A stretch of DNA of 41,298 nt, from assembly GCF_005768555.2 (NCBI RefSeq), contig NZ_VCHX02000162.1:1-41298 (forward strand), written 5' to 3'. The DNA comes from Streptomyces sporangiiformans (GTDB lineage Bacteria; Actinomycetota; Actinomycetes; Streptomycetales; Streptomycetaceae). Position 1 is the first letter of the stretch, and the number at the start of each line of letters is the position of its first letter. A model generated the notes under the pieces. That model was not told the origin of the DNA. It saw nothing but the letters and a program-made list of their open reading frames with translations, and ran no database searches. The position numbers were made by a program, and so were the translations under genes. Positions 22,639-31,046 of this stretch are shown here, in pieces.

Positions 22639-25503
22639 ATGACGGATCTCGGGGAGCTTCGGGCCGGGCTGACGAACGCCGTGCGCGGTGAGGTCGCCTT
22701 CGACGCGACCGCGCGGGCGCTGACCACCATGGACGCGTCCAACTACCGGCGTGTGCCGCTCGGCGTCGTGTCCCCGCGGGACGCCGACGACGTGGCGGCG
22801 GCGCTGTCCGTGTGCCGCGCGCAGGGGGTGCCGGTCGTGGCGCGCGGGGGCGGCACGTCGATCGCCGGGCAGGCGACCGGCACGGGCGTGATCCTGGACT
22901 TCACGAGGCACATGAACCGGATCGTGTCCCTGGACGCCGAAGCGCGCACGGCGATCGTCCAGCCGGGAGTCGTCCTGGACCGCCTCCAGGAGGCCGCCGC
23001 GCCGCACGGCCTGCGCTTCGGACCCGACCCCTCCACCCACGGCCGGTGCACGCTCGGCGGGATGATCGGGAACAACTCCTGCGGGTCGCATTCGGTGGCG
23101 TGGGGGACGACGGCCGACAGCGTGCGGGAACTGTCGGTGGTCACCGCCCGGGGCGAGTCCCTGCGGCCGGGGCGTGCGGGTCAGGGCGCTCCGGAGGGTC
23201 TGCGCGACCTGGCGGAGCGGGAGTTGAGGCTGCTGCGCACGGGCTTCCCGGACCTGCCCCGCCGTATCTCGGGGTACGCGCTGGATGCCCTGCTCCCCGA
23301 GAAGGGTGCCGACGTCGCCCGGTCCTTCTGCGGTTCCGAGGGAACGCTGGGCGTGCTGACGGAGGCGGTCGTACGACTCGTCGAGGCCCCCCGTGCGCGT
23401 GCGCTGGCCGTGCTGGCGTACCCGGACGAGAGCGCGGCCGCCTCTGCCGCGGCGGGGCTGCTGCCGTACGGGCCGCTGACGGTGGAGGGCATGGCGGCGG
23501 ATCTCGTACGCGCGGATGCCGGCCTGCCGAAGGGCGGGGCCTGGCTGTTCGTGGAGACGGGCGGGGACACGGCGGGGGAGGCACGCGCGCGTGCCGAGGC
23601 GATCGTGCGCGCCGCGGACGTGGTCGACGCATCCGTGGTCACCGACCCGGCCGGGCAGCGCGCCCTGTGGCGTGTCCGCGAGGACGCGAGCGGCACGGCG
23701 ACGCGGATGCCGGACGGCAGCGAGGCCTGGCCGGGCTGGGAGGACTGCGCCGTGCCGCCCGCCCGGCTGGGGGAGTACCTGCGGGACTTCAGGGGGCTGC
23801 TGGCCGCTCACGGCCTGCGCGGCACGCCGTACGGGCATTTCGGGGACGGCTGCATCCACGTACGCATCGACTTCGACCTGCTGACGTCGGCCGGTGTGGC
23901 CCGCTTCCGCCGTTTCTCGGAGGAGCTGGCGGAACTGGTCGTGTCCCACGGCGGTTCGCTGTCCGGCGAACACGGCGACGGGCAGGCGCGGGCCGAGCTC
24001 CTGCCGAAGATGTACGGCGAGGAGATGGTGGGCCTCTTCGAGCGCGTGAAGGCGGTGTGGGACCCGGACGACCTGCTCAACCCCGGAATGCTGGTCCGGC
24101 CGTCCCCGCTCGACGCGAACCTGCGGTTCGCGGTGCTGCCGCGCGAGCCGGTGGACGTGGCCTTCGGGTATCCGCACGACGGCGGGGACTTCTCGGCGGC
24201 GGTGCGCCGGTGCGTCGGTGTCGCCAAGTGCCGTACGGCGGCTGCCGGTCCTGGCTCGGGCCCGGGCGTCATGTGCCCGTCCTTCCGCGCGACGGGCGAG
24301 GAGGAGCACTCCACACGCGGCCGCGCCCGACTGCTGCACGAGATGCTGGCGGGCGAGGTGGTCACGGACGGCTGGCGCTCGACAGAGGTCCGCGACGCCC
24401 TCGACCTCTGCCTCTCCTGCAAGGGATGCCGGTCCGACTGCCCGGTCGAGGTCGACATGGCCACGTACAAGGCGGAGTTCCTGCACCACCACTACGCCGG
24501 GCGCCGACGCCCGGCGGCGCACTACGCGATGGGCTGGCTGCCGGTGTGGCTGCGGGCGCTGACCCGTATGCGGATGGCCGGCCTGGTCAACTCCCTCGCC
24601 TCGGTCCGCGCGTTGGCCTCGCCGGCGAAGCGGTTGGGCGGGGTGGCGCCCGAGCGGGAGATCCCACGGGTGGCCCGGGAGACGTTCCGGCAGTGGTTCG
24701 GGCGCCGCACCCGGCGCCTGCCGGAGCGGACCCGCCGGGGCGCGCCCGCGACGGACGCGCGGCGGCCCACCACTCTTCTCTTCCCCGACACCTTCACCGA
24801 CCATCTCTCGCCCGAGGTCGGCAAGGCGGCCGTCCGCGTTCTGGAGGACGCGGGACGCCAGGTCGTGCTGCCGCCGTCCGGGGTCTGCTGCGGACTGACC
24901 TACGTCTCCACCGGCCAGCTCGACCGCGCCCGTACGGTGATGAGGCGCACGCTCGACCGCATGGAGCCCTTCCTGGCCGCGTCCGAGGGCGAGCCGCTCG
25001 TCGTCCTCGAACCGAGCTGCGCGGCCGCCCTCCGTACGGACCTCCCCGAACTCCTCCACGACGACCCGCGCGCTCGGCGGCTCGCGGACGCGGTGGTGAC
25101 GTTCGCCGAGGCCCTGGAACGCCAGGCCCCCCACTGGACCCCGCCCCGCCTCGACCGCCCGGCCGTCGGCCAGACCCACTGCCATCAGCACGCGATCCTC
25201 GGCGACGGCCCCGACCGCCGCCTGCGCGAGGCGGCGGGCCTCACCGGTGAACTCTCCGGCGGCTGCTGCGGCCTGGCGGGCAACTTCGGCTTCGAGAAGG
25301 GCCACTACGAGGTCTCGACGGCGTGCGCGGAGGACCAACTCCTCCCGTCGGTCCGGACGGCACCGGACGAGGCGGTGGTCCTGGCGGACGGCTTCTCCTG
25401 CCGCACGCAGCTGGCACAGCTGGCGAACGTGCGGGGACGGCATCTGGCGGAGGTGCTCGCGGAGGTGCTCGCGGAGGGGCTGGACGGACGTCGCGAGGGG
25501 TGA
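22639..25503 (+). CDS. Fused FAD-linked and Fe-S D-2-hydroxyacid dehydrogenase (YdiJ/Dld-like)
   Basis: A 954-residue membrane-peripheral oxidoreductase. The N-terminus is a PCMH-type FAD domain (VVARGGGTSIAGQATGTGVILD and GPDPSTHGRCTLGGMIGNNSCG), followed by the oxidase C-terminal domain with the substrate residues HFGDGCIHVRIDFD. A ferredoxin-like part then carries a CVGVAKC segment and the 4Fe-4S motif CLSCKGCRSDCP (near residue 595). The C-terminus has two CCG heterodisulfide-reductase-type motifs (GVCCGLTYVST and GGCCGLAGNFG). This whole layout is that of E. coli YdiJ, a D-2-hydroxyglutarate-type dehydrogenase, and related D-lactate dehydrogenases that feed quinones. I begin at ATG 22639; a GTG 24 bp earlier is possible. 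The exact D-hydroxyacid substrate is uncertain. Confidence 0.88.
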   Translation: MTDLGELRAGLTNAVRGEVAFDATARALTTMDASNYRRVPLGVVSPRDADDVAAALSVCRAQGVPVVARGGGTSIAGQATGTGVILDFTRHMNRIVSLDAEARTAIVQPGVVLDRLQEAAAPHGLRFGPDPSTHGRCTLGGMIGNNSCGSHSVAWGTTADSVRELSVVTARGESLRPGRAGQGAPEGLRDLAERELRLLRTGFPDLPRRISGYALDALLPEKGADVARSFCGSEGTLGVLTEAVVRLVEAPRARALAVLAYPDESAAASAAAGLLPYGPLTVEGMAADLVRADAGLPKGGAWLFVETGGDTAGEARARAEAIVRAADVVDASVVTDPAGQRALWRVREDASGTATRMPDGSEAWPGWEDCAVPPARLGEYLRDFRGLLAAHGLRGTPYGHFGDGCIHVRIDFDLLTSAGVARFRRFSEELAELVVSHGGSLSGEHGDGQARAELLPKMYGEEMVGLFERVKAVWDPDDLLNPGMLVRPSPLDANLRFAVLPREPVDVAFGYPHDGGDFSAAVRRCVGVAKCRTAAAGPGSGPGVMCPSFRATGEEEHSTRGRARLLHEMLAGEVVTDGWRSTEVRDALDLCLSCKGCRSDCPVEVDMATYKAEFLHHHYAGRRRPAAHYAMGWLPVWLRALTRMRMAGLVNSLASVRALASPAKRLGGVAPEREIPRVARETFRQWFGRRTRRLPERTRRGAPATDARRPTTLLFPDTFTDHLSPEVGKAAVRVLEDAGRQVVLPPSGVCCGLTYVSTGQLDRARTVMRRTLDRMEPFLAASEGEPLVVLEPSCAAALRTDLPELLHDDPRARRLADAVVTFAEALERQAPHWTPPRLDRPAVGQTHCHQHAILGDGPDRRLREAAGLTGELSGGCCGLAGNFGFEKGHYEVSTACAEDQLLPSVRTAPDEAVVLADGFSCRTQLAQLANVRGRHLAEVLAEVLAEGLDGRREG

Positions 25504-25576
25504 CGTCCGGGACGCGCTAACCGGATCTGGCGGGCCCTCGTGCATAGGCTGATGCGCGGACCTCAAGGAGCCCCCC

Positions 25577-26701
25577 ATGCCCCTCCGCCTCCAGGCGATC
25601 ACTCGCGAAGAACATCTGGCGTTCATCCGGACCCGGCCGTCCATCAGCCATATGCAGGTCCCGTCCTGGGGCGACGTGAAGCCGGACTGGCGGGCGGAGA
25701 GTGTGGGGTGGTTCGAGGAGGACGGACGGCTGGTCGGAGCGGGACTGGTCCTCCTGCGCCCGTTGCCGAAGCTGAAGCGGTACCTGGCGTATCTGCCCGA
25801 GGGGCCGGTCATCGACTGGCACGCCTCGGATCTCGCCGTGCGGTGGCTGGAGCCGATGCTGGCCCACCTCAAGGGCCGGGGCGCGTTCTCGGTGAAGATG
25901 GGCCCGCCGGTCGTCGTACGCCGCTGGAACGCGGAGGCGGTCAAGGCGGCGATCGCCGATCCGGGGGCGCGGTGGCTGCGGGACGCGGAGGCGACCTCGC
26001 ACGAGCCGGGGGCCGCCGGCATCGCCGAACGGCTGCGACGGATGGGCTGGCGGCAGACCGAGCCGGGCGGCGAGGACGGGTTCGCGGCCGGGCAGCCGCG
26101 GTACGTCTTCCAGGTGCCGTTCGCCGGGCGGTCGTTGGAGCAGATCCGCCAGGGCCTCAACCAGCAGTGGCGCCGCAACATCAAGAAGGCCGAGAAGGCC
26201 GGGGTGAAGGTGGTGCAGGGCGGTTACGACGACCTCCCGGCCTTCTACGAGCTGTACACCGAGACCGCGGAACGCGACCGCTTCATCCCGCGCCCCCTCC
26301 CGTACTTCCAGCGCATGTGGACGGCCCTGACCGCCGAGGACCCGAACCGTATGCGCCTCTACCTCGCCCACCACGAGGGCGAGGTCCTCGCGGCGGCCAC
26401 GATGCTGACGGTCGGCGAACACATCTGGTACTCGTACGGCGCCTCCACGAGCCGCAGGCGCGAGGTCCAGCCCAGCAACGCCATCCAGTGGCGCATGATG
26501 ACCGACGCCCACGAACTAGGCGCCGCCGTCTACGACCTGCGCGGCATCACGGACACCCTGGACGAGTCCAACCACCTGCTCGGCCTGCTCCGCTTCAAGG
26601 TGGGCACGGGCGGCGAGGCGGTGGAGTACCTCGGCGAGTGGGACTTCCCGCTCAACCGCCTGCTGCACAAGGCGCTGGACCTGTACATGGCGCGCCGCTG
26701 A
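25577..26701 (+). CDS. FemX-like peptidoglycan bridge-forming aminoacyltransferase
   Basis: A 374-residue member of the Fem/MurM family, two GNAT-like domains. Visible features: SISHMQVPSWGDVK near the start, LPEGPVIDW, the helical-arm-like segment LNQQWRRNIKKAEKAGVKV, then YTETAERDRFIPRPLPYFQRMW and the C-terminal DLRGITDT. In Streptomyces this family (FemX, VanK) adds the glycine of the peptidoglycan crossbridge to lipid II from aminoacyl-tRNA at the inner membrane. FemX versus VanK cannot be decided from sequence alone; no van genes are nearby, which favours FemX. ATG 25577 follows AAGGAG by 6 nt. It lies 73 bp after the dehydrogenase gene. Confidence 0.88.
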   Translation: MPLRLQAITREEHLAFIRTRPSISHMQVPSWGDVKPDWRAESVGWFEEDGRLVGAGLVLLRPLPKLKRYLAYLPEGPVIDWHASDLAVRWLEPMLAHLKGRGAFSVKMGPPVVVRRWNAEAVKAAIADPGARWLRDAEATSHEPGAAGIAERLRRMGWRQTEPGGEDGFAAGQPRYVFQVPFAGRSLEQIRQGLNQQWRRNIKKAEKAGVKVVQGGYDDLPAFYELYTETAERDRFIPRPLPYFQRMWTALTAEDPNRMRLYLAHHEGEVLAAATMLTVGEHIWYSYGASTSRRREVQPSNAIQWRMMTDAHELGAAVYDLRGITDTLDESNHLLGLLRFKVGTGGEAVEYLGEWDFPLNRLLHKALDLYMARR

Positions 26702-26777
26702 CCCTGGCCCTGGCCCTGGCCGTGGACGGGTTCGGCCGCCGCCTGCGCATCTGACGGAATGTAAGTTGCCACATGCG

Positions 26778-26822
26778 TTTACACTCCTGGCCTGGTCCAC
26801 TACTCTGCACTTCGAAGTGCAG
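26778..26822 (+). promoter_or_regulatory. EamA exporter promoter with an 18-bp perfect palindrome
   Basis: A -35 TTTACA (26778-26783) and a -10 TACTCT (26801-26806) are spaced by 17 bp. A perfect palindrome CTGCACTTCGAAGTGCAG (26805-26822) begins in the -10 and covers the expected start site. A repressor bound here would block transcription of the EamA exporter. No regulator gene is adjacent. Confidence 0.6.
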
Positions 26823-26858
26823 CATGATGGACAGTTTCGATCTTCTTGGACGGCCCCC

Positions 26859-27884
26859 GTGAACCTCCCCCGCGCAGACCGGTCCGCGTCGGACGGCGCG
26901 GCCGCGGCCGCAGGCCCGGTCGAGGCCGCCCAGTCGGCGCCGGAGCCTGCCGCGGCGGCGGGCGACCGTATCCAGGGCCAGGATCAGGATCAGGATCAGG
27001 GCCGAGGCCGAGGCCGGGGGCGGGGATGGGCCTCGCTCGGGCCCGTCGGGCTGGTGCTCGCCGGAGGGATATCCGTTCAGTTCGGCGGGGCGCTCGCGGT
27101 GAGCCTGATGTCGCGGGCCGGAGCGCTCGGCGTGGTGACGCTGCGGCTCGTGGTGGCCGCGCTCGTACTGGTCGTGATCTGCCGGCCCGGAGTGCGGGGG
27201 CACACGCGGGCCGACTGGGGAACCGTGGTCGTCTTCGGTATCACCATGGCCGCCATGAACGGCCTCTTCTACCAGGCCGCCGCCCGCATACCGCTCGGCC
27301 CCGCCGTCACCCTCGAAGTCCTCGGCCCCCTCGCGCTCTCCGTCCTGGCCTCCCGCCGTGCGATCAACCTCGTGTGGGCCTCTCTCGCCCTCGCCGGCGT
27401 CTTCCTGCTCGGCGGAGGCGGCTTCGACAGCCTCGACCCGCTCGGAGTCGCGTTCGCCCTGTCCGCCGGTGCCATGTGGGTCGCGTACATCATCTTCAGC
27501 GCGCGAACGGGCCGCCGTTTCCCCCAGGCCGACGGGCTGGCGCTGGCCATGGTGGTCGCGGCGGTGCTCTTCCTTCCCCTGGGGATCGTCGAATCCGGGG
27601 CGAAGCTCCTGAACCCGACGACGATCGCCCTGGGCGCCGCCGTGGCCGTCCTCTCCTCCGTCCTCCCGTACACCCTCGAACTCCTCGCCCTCCGCCGCCT
27701 TCCCGCCTCCACCTTCGCGATCCTGATGAGCCTGGAACCGGCCGTCGCCGCGCTCGCCGGCTTCCTCGTCCTCAGCCAGACCCTGACCCCGACGGAGTCC
27801 CTCGCGATCGCCCTGGTCATCGCCGCGAGCATGGGCGCGGTACGGACACAGGTGGGGCGGGGCAAGCCCAAGAACGTCACCTGA
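26859..27884 (+). CDS. EamA/RhaT-type (DMT) exporter
   Basis: A 341-residue drug/metabolite transporter with about ten membrane helices in two EamA halves (RhtA-like): SLGPVGLVLAGGISVQFGGALAV begins the first, and PTTIALGAAVAVLSSVLPYTLELLALRRLPASTFAILMSLEPAVAALAGFLVL is the hallmark of the second. Members export amino acids or homoserine-type metabolites. The soluble N-terminus (about 65 residues) is Ala/Gly-rich with DQDQDQGRGRGRGRG from a short repeat. I choose GTG 26859, since the earlier in-frame ATG at 26766 lies upstream of the promoter. No strong Shine-Dalgarno. The promoter carries a perfect palindrome. Confidence 0.87.
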   Translation: MNLPRADRSASDGAAAAAGPVEAAQSAPEPAAAAGDRIQGQDQDQDQGRGRGRGRGWASLGPVGLVLAGGISVQFGGALAVSLMSRAGALGVVTLRLVVAALVLVVICRPGVRGHTRADWGTVVVFGITMAAMNGLFYQAAARIPLGPAVTLEVLGPLALSVLASRRAINLVWASLALAGVFLLGGGGFDSLDPLGVAFALSAGAMWVAYIIFSARTGRRFPQADGLALAMVVAAVLFLPLGIVESGAKLLNPTTIALGAAVAVLSSVLPYTLELLALRRLPASTFAILMSLEPAVAALAGFLVLSQTLTPTESLAIALVIAASMGAVRTQVGRGKPKNVT

Positions 27885-27971
27885 GCCGTAGGCGCGTGAT
27901 GCGTGACGCGTGCCACGCGCGTGCGTGTCATACGGGAGTTGGCGGCGTCGTTCGTGGTGCCCGGTCCTGGT

Positions 27972-28497
27972 GGGGTGGCGGTCCGGGATCGGATGCGGGT
28001 GTCGCAGGGGGATGCCGCCGTACTGGCCCAGGTAGGCGTTTTCCTCGGATCACTGGCATCCGGGGATCTCCACCAGCGGTCCCGGCAGGGCCCGGCGCAT
28101 GATGCGGTGTCGTGGGCGGTGCGCCACCCATGATCAGTGGGCCCTGGCCCGGCGCGGGCAGGTGGCCCACATGGTGTGGCTGCGTGCTCAGGTCGCCTCG
28201 ATGGAGGCGCGGCTGGCGCGTCCGCTGGGCGCCAAGGCGCGGTTCGGCAACGAGACGATCCGCGTTACCGACACCGGCCGACTTTCGATCAAGCTTCCGG
28301 CGCCGCTGGCCCATTTGGCCAACGCCCCCAACGGCCGGTACGTACTGGACGCGACCGTGCGCTTTCAGCATCGGGGTGCGGAGTGGCGGGATCGGATCAT
28401 CGCGAACCGGGCGGTGGCCTACCGCATCCACCAGGACACGGCACGCGGCCGCTGGTATGTGACCGCGTCCTGGCAGCCCGCCACACAGGCCCGACCG
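27972..28497 (+). pseudogene. Decayed TnpB-like transposase-associated gene
   Basis: Two fragments of an IS605-type TnpB-related protein lie in different frames. Fragment one (VAVRDRMRVSQGDAAVLAQVG... to AVRHP) is in one frame and hits a stop at 28131-28133. Fragment two (THDQWALARRGQVAHMVWLRA, then GNETIRVTDTGRLSIKLPAPL and RYVLDATVRFQHRGAEWRDR, to WYVTASWQ) is in another. Between them roughly 20 residues of the usual sequence are missing, and after about 28497 the homology stops before the RuvC-like catalytic acidic residues. It is therefore a nonfunctional remnant with an internal deletion, frameshift and 3' loss. The match is from memory of Streptomyces TnpB-related proteins. Confidence 0.65.
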
Positions 28498-28680
28498 GAC
28501 ACCGGAAGGCGTGAGGAAACCCGCCCCCACCTGCCCGGACCACGCACCAGACGCGCGTCGCCGGTCGTGGAGCGAAAGCGGGGGACCAGCCTGCCCAGCA
28601 CCGTTCGGGGCAGCGCCACCGAGCAGCAGTCCTGGCACCAGGACTCACTCCCGCTCAGTGTCTGAAAACGGTGATTCACC

Positions 28681-29043
28681 ATGCGAACGAGCTTGTCCCT
28701 TCTCGCCGTCGGCGCCGGAGCCGTTCTCACGCTCGGTCTCACCGGTCCCGTCGCGCAGGCGCAGGATGCTGGGGCGGGACTGGACGTGCCGGCAGCCCAG
28801 GACGTGCCGTGCAGCACCGGGGTCAGCGAGAGCGACTACCTGGAGGGCTACGCCAACCGCGACAACAACACCGCAGGTCCGGTCGAGTTCCGCGTGAACA
28901 TCGTCTGCGGCCTGGCATGTGACGTCTCCAGTGAATGGGTCCGTCTGGAGCCCGGCCAGGGCGCGCAGGCGGTCGCGGCCTGCCCGTCGTGGAGCACGGG
29001 CATCGCCCCCGGCGGCGTCAGCGCCGAGCACCACGCGGTCTGA
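28681..29043 (+). CDS. Small secreted protein with four cysteines
   Basis: A 120-residue exported protein: signal peptide (MRTSLSLLAVGAGAVLTLGLTG..., cleavage near AQA), then a mature domain of about 92 residues with four cysteines (VPCSTG, IVCGLACD, AACPSW), which would make two disulfides. I do not recognise a family. It stands alone, after the TnpB remnant and before a strong terminator. No clear ribosome binding site. An extracellular role is likely; function unknown. Confidence 0.72.
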   Translation: MRTSLSLLAVGAGAVLTLGLTGPVAQAQDAGAGLDVPAAQDVPCSTGVSESDYLEGYANRDNNTAGPVEFRVNIVCGLACDVSSEWVRLEPGQGAQAVAACPSWSTGIAPGGVSAEHHAV

Positions 29044-29064
29044 CCGGCGACCTGGAACACACAG

Positions 29065-29098
29065 GGCGCCCCGAGCCGTTCGCACGGCTCGGGGCGCC
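29065..29098 (+). terminator. Strong hairpin terminator
   Basis: A perfect 14-bp stem: GGCGCCCCGAGCCG (29065-29078) pairs with CGGCTCGGGGCGCC (29085-29098) around a TTCGCA loop. It lies 22 bp after the stop of the small secreted-protein gene. Nothing else in the window has a longer uninterrupted stem. Confidence 0.85.
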
Positions 29099-29145
29099 TT
29101 CGCTCACGGACTGAAGTACCGCCGACCAAGGCCGTACCCTCCATG

Positions 29146-29162
29146 GCTGACGGCTCGTCAGC
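29146..29162 (-). terminator. Small hairpin at the HTTM gene stop
   Basis: GCTGACG (29146-29152) and CGTCAGC (29156-29162) form a 7-bp stem with a 3-nt loop that spans the HTTM stop codon (29158-29160). It may help end the minus-strand transcript. Short, so moderate doubt. Confidence 0.35.
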
Positions 29163-30213
29163 TTCCGCTCCGGACAGCTCCGGTGTCGAGCGAGTCAGGA
29201 GCGGTCTGGGCAGGCAGGGGGACGAGCGGCCCGGGGGTGGTAGGGGGACGGCGCCAAGGGGGCCGGGCGGCGCGGAGGAGGAGGCCGTCCGGCAAGAAGA
29301 CGGCGTCGGCGATGATCATGGCACCGGAGAAGACGGGCAGCCCCAGGAGGACGGCGATACCGAGGTGCATGCCTAGCAGGAGGGCCAAGGTGACGTACTT
29401 GAGCCTGCTGAACAGGGTGAAGGGGAAGGCCACCTGAACCAGCACGGTCAGGTAGCCGGCGACCGTGAGGAGAAGGGCGTGACCGTCGGCCAGTTGGGAG
29501 AGTTCGGGCCAGGGCCGGAACAGGTCGAGGTGCAGGACGTAGTGCAGCGCGGTGCCGTCGCGCCAGAGGTTGCCCTGCACCTTGTAGAGGCCGGCGGATC
29601 CGTAGAGGACGCAGACTTGGGCCGCGATGACGAACATGCCGCAGTTGTGGACGAGCGTGGCCAGCCGGCCGCGGACCAGTCCGGCCTGCTGCCGCCATCG
29701 GGGCACCCTCCCAGCTCCCGTCACCGCGCATCGGAGCCGTGCCCGACGGGCGTCGAGGGACCAGCGGCGGCCGCACGCCGTGAGGGTGAGATAGAGGGCC
29801 ATCAGCACAATGAGGTTGTCCCCGCCGTCCGTCATGAAGACGGCGCGGCCATGGAACGAGGTCACCATGACGGCGAACAGAACCGACACCGCCCTGGTGT
29901 GCCACCCCAGCGCGAACAGCGCGGACGTCACGAGAGCCATGGCGTAGCAGGCTTCGAACCAGATGCCGCTGTCCGAAAGTGTGAGAAGGCTGAACCCTCC
30001 CGTCTGGCCCAGGAGTTCGCGGGCAAGGTCCGGGGTCCATGGTGAGCCGGGGCCCCAGATCTCCTCACGGTGTGGGAACTCGCGCAGCAGGAAGCCGAGA
30101 TAGAGCAACCCGTAGCCCATCCGCAGGACGGCTGCCGCGTGGAGCGAGACGGCCCGCCCGGTGAGGAAGGTGAACACCCTGATGACAGGGTCGGTCGCCT
30201 GGTCAGCGGTCAT
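29158..30213 (-). CDS. HTTM domain membrane protein
   Basis: A 351-residue integral membrane protein with about seven or more helices. It fits the HTTM family, related to vitamin K-dependent gamma-carboxylase: HAAAVLRMGYGLLYLGFLLRE at the start, LGWHTRAVSVLFAVMVTSFHGRAVF, and the family signature YKVQGNLWRDGTALHYVLHLD. The C-terminus is Pro/Arg-rich. Enzyme activity of bacterial HTTM proteins is not established. It overlaps the upstream DUF5819 gene by 11 bp (ATG inside the end of that gene), so the two are co-translated and probably form a complex. It is in the same direction as the ice-binding gene further upstream. Confidence 0.85.
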   Translation of the reverse strand: MTADQATDPVIRVFTFLTGRAVSLHAAAVLRMGYGLLYLGFLLREFPHREEIWGPGSPWTPDLARELLGQTGGFSLLTLSDSGIWFEACYAMALVTSALFALGWHTRAVSVLFAVMVTSFHGRAVFMTDGGDNLIVLMALYLTLTACGRRWSLDARRARLRCAVTGAGRVPRWRQQAGLVRGRLATLVHNCGMFVIAAQVCVLYGSAGLYKVQGNLWRDGTALHYVLHLDLFRPWPELSQLADGHALLLTVAGYLTVLVQVAFPFTLFSRLKYVTLALLLGMHLGIAVLLGLPVFSGAMIIADAVFLPDGLLLRAARPPWRRPPTTPGPLVPLPAQTAPDSLDTGAVRSGS

Positions 30214-30946
30214 GGGATTCCACCTGCCACCACGGGAGATATCTGGCGTCGGAGCGCGCGCCGCCGGAGGACACGTTGGCCGGCGTTGACGGCGCCGAGG
30301 GTGCGATCGGCGTGCTGACCACGCGCAACTGGACTGCTTCGAAGCTGTGTCGGGTGCGGGCGGCGAGGCGCTCGGCGGCGATGTTCGCCAGATACTTCTG
30401 GAGCATCCGGCCCCGTTCCGGGGTGGGCTGCTGGTCGTAGGCGGCCCACGCCCGGCGCAGCATGTTCTGTGCCGTGTGGCTGGGGAAGGGCGAATGCCGA
30501 ACCGCGGCGTCGTCGACCGCTGTCAGGTCGAGCCACTCACCTACCTGCCGAGAGCCGTCGGGAGCCATCGCCGCCGTCCGGGCCGAGATCCTCAAGCGCA
30601 CCGACTCCGGGTTCGGGGCGAAGAGCTGCCAGTTCTGCTCGAAGTAGGGATAGATCCAAGCGTCGATCTGCCTTTCGTACCGCTGGGAGACCGCGGTGGA
30701 CGGTGCGACGTGCAGGAACACCAGGCAGACATGGGCGAGGGCCGCCAGGACGCAGACGCCGGTCGCGAAGGCGACCGTCAGCTCGGCCGACGGCGACAGG
30801 GACGGAGGTGCCGCTCCTGCGCCGCTCACCGGTTCCGTCTCTGGCGGAGGCGCGGTGACGAGACTTCCCGGCGGCCGTTCATTCTCCGAGCCTTCGTGGT
30901 CGGCGTTGCTCATCGTTTCCTTTTCACCAGCCGGCGCCTCGCGCAT
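30203..30946 (-). CDS. DUF5819 family membrane protein
   Basis: A 247-residue protein with one N-terminal membrane helix (LTVAFATGVCVLAALAHVCLVFLHVAP). The DUF5819 hallmark follows, IDAWIYPYFEQNWQLFAPNPE, then a strand-rich domain (RLRISARTAAMAPDG...). DUF5819 proteins are regularly found directly upstream of HTTM proteins, as here with an 11-bp overlap, so they likely act together at the membrane. Function is unknown. Two starts are possible: ATG 30946 (GAAGG 7 nt upstream) and ATG 30913 (AAAAGGA 4 nt upstream); I give the longer. The first 50 residues are charged and Pro-rich. Confidence 0.8.
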   Translation of the reverse strand: MREAPAGEKETMSNADHEGSENERPPGSLVTAPPPETEPVSGAGAAPPSLSPSAELTVAFATGVCVLAALAHVCLVFLHVAPSTAVSQRYERQIDAWIYPYFEQNWQLFAPNPESVRLRISARTAAMAPDGSRQVGEWLDLTAVDDAAVRHSPFPSHTAQNMLRRAWAAYDQQPTPERGRMLQKYLANIAAERLAARTRHSFEAVQLRVVSTPIAPSAPSTPANVSSGGARSDARYLPWWQVESHDR

Positions 30947-30984
30947 CTTCCTGCCTTCGCTTCGGTGCGTGCTCGCACACCGCG

Positions 30985-31018
30985 ATGTCCCCGCATGAAT
31001 TCACCCACGCGGGGACAT
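30985..31018. terminator. Hairpin downstream of the ice-binding gene
   Basis: A perfect 10-bp stem: ATGTCCCCGC (30985-30994) and GCGGGGACAT (31009-31018) with a 14-nt spacer. It lies just past the stop of the minus-strand ice-binding gene and 38 bp upstream of the DUF5819 start, so it can be a terminator, an attenuator, or an operator for DUF5819-HTTM. Confidence 0.55.
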
Positions 31019-31046
31019 GACCACAGGTGTGCGGTGGGGTCGTGGG

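Noticed and set aside
22579..26184. A 1201-codon minus-strand frame opposite the dehydrogenase and FemX genes
   Set aside because: Arg/Gly/Pro/His-rich with no domains, while the plus-strand genes are clearly real.
27907..27919. Short hairpin CGCGTG-C-CACGCG after the EamA gene
   Set aside because: The 1-nt centre cannot form a real loop and the stem does not extend; it is probably chance in a GCGTG-rich stretch.
27885..28680. An intact insertion sequence
   Set aside because: No complete transposase and no clear terminal inverted repeats or target duplications were found; only a decayed TnpB-like fragment.
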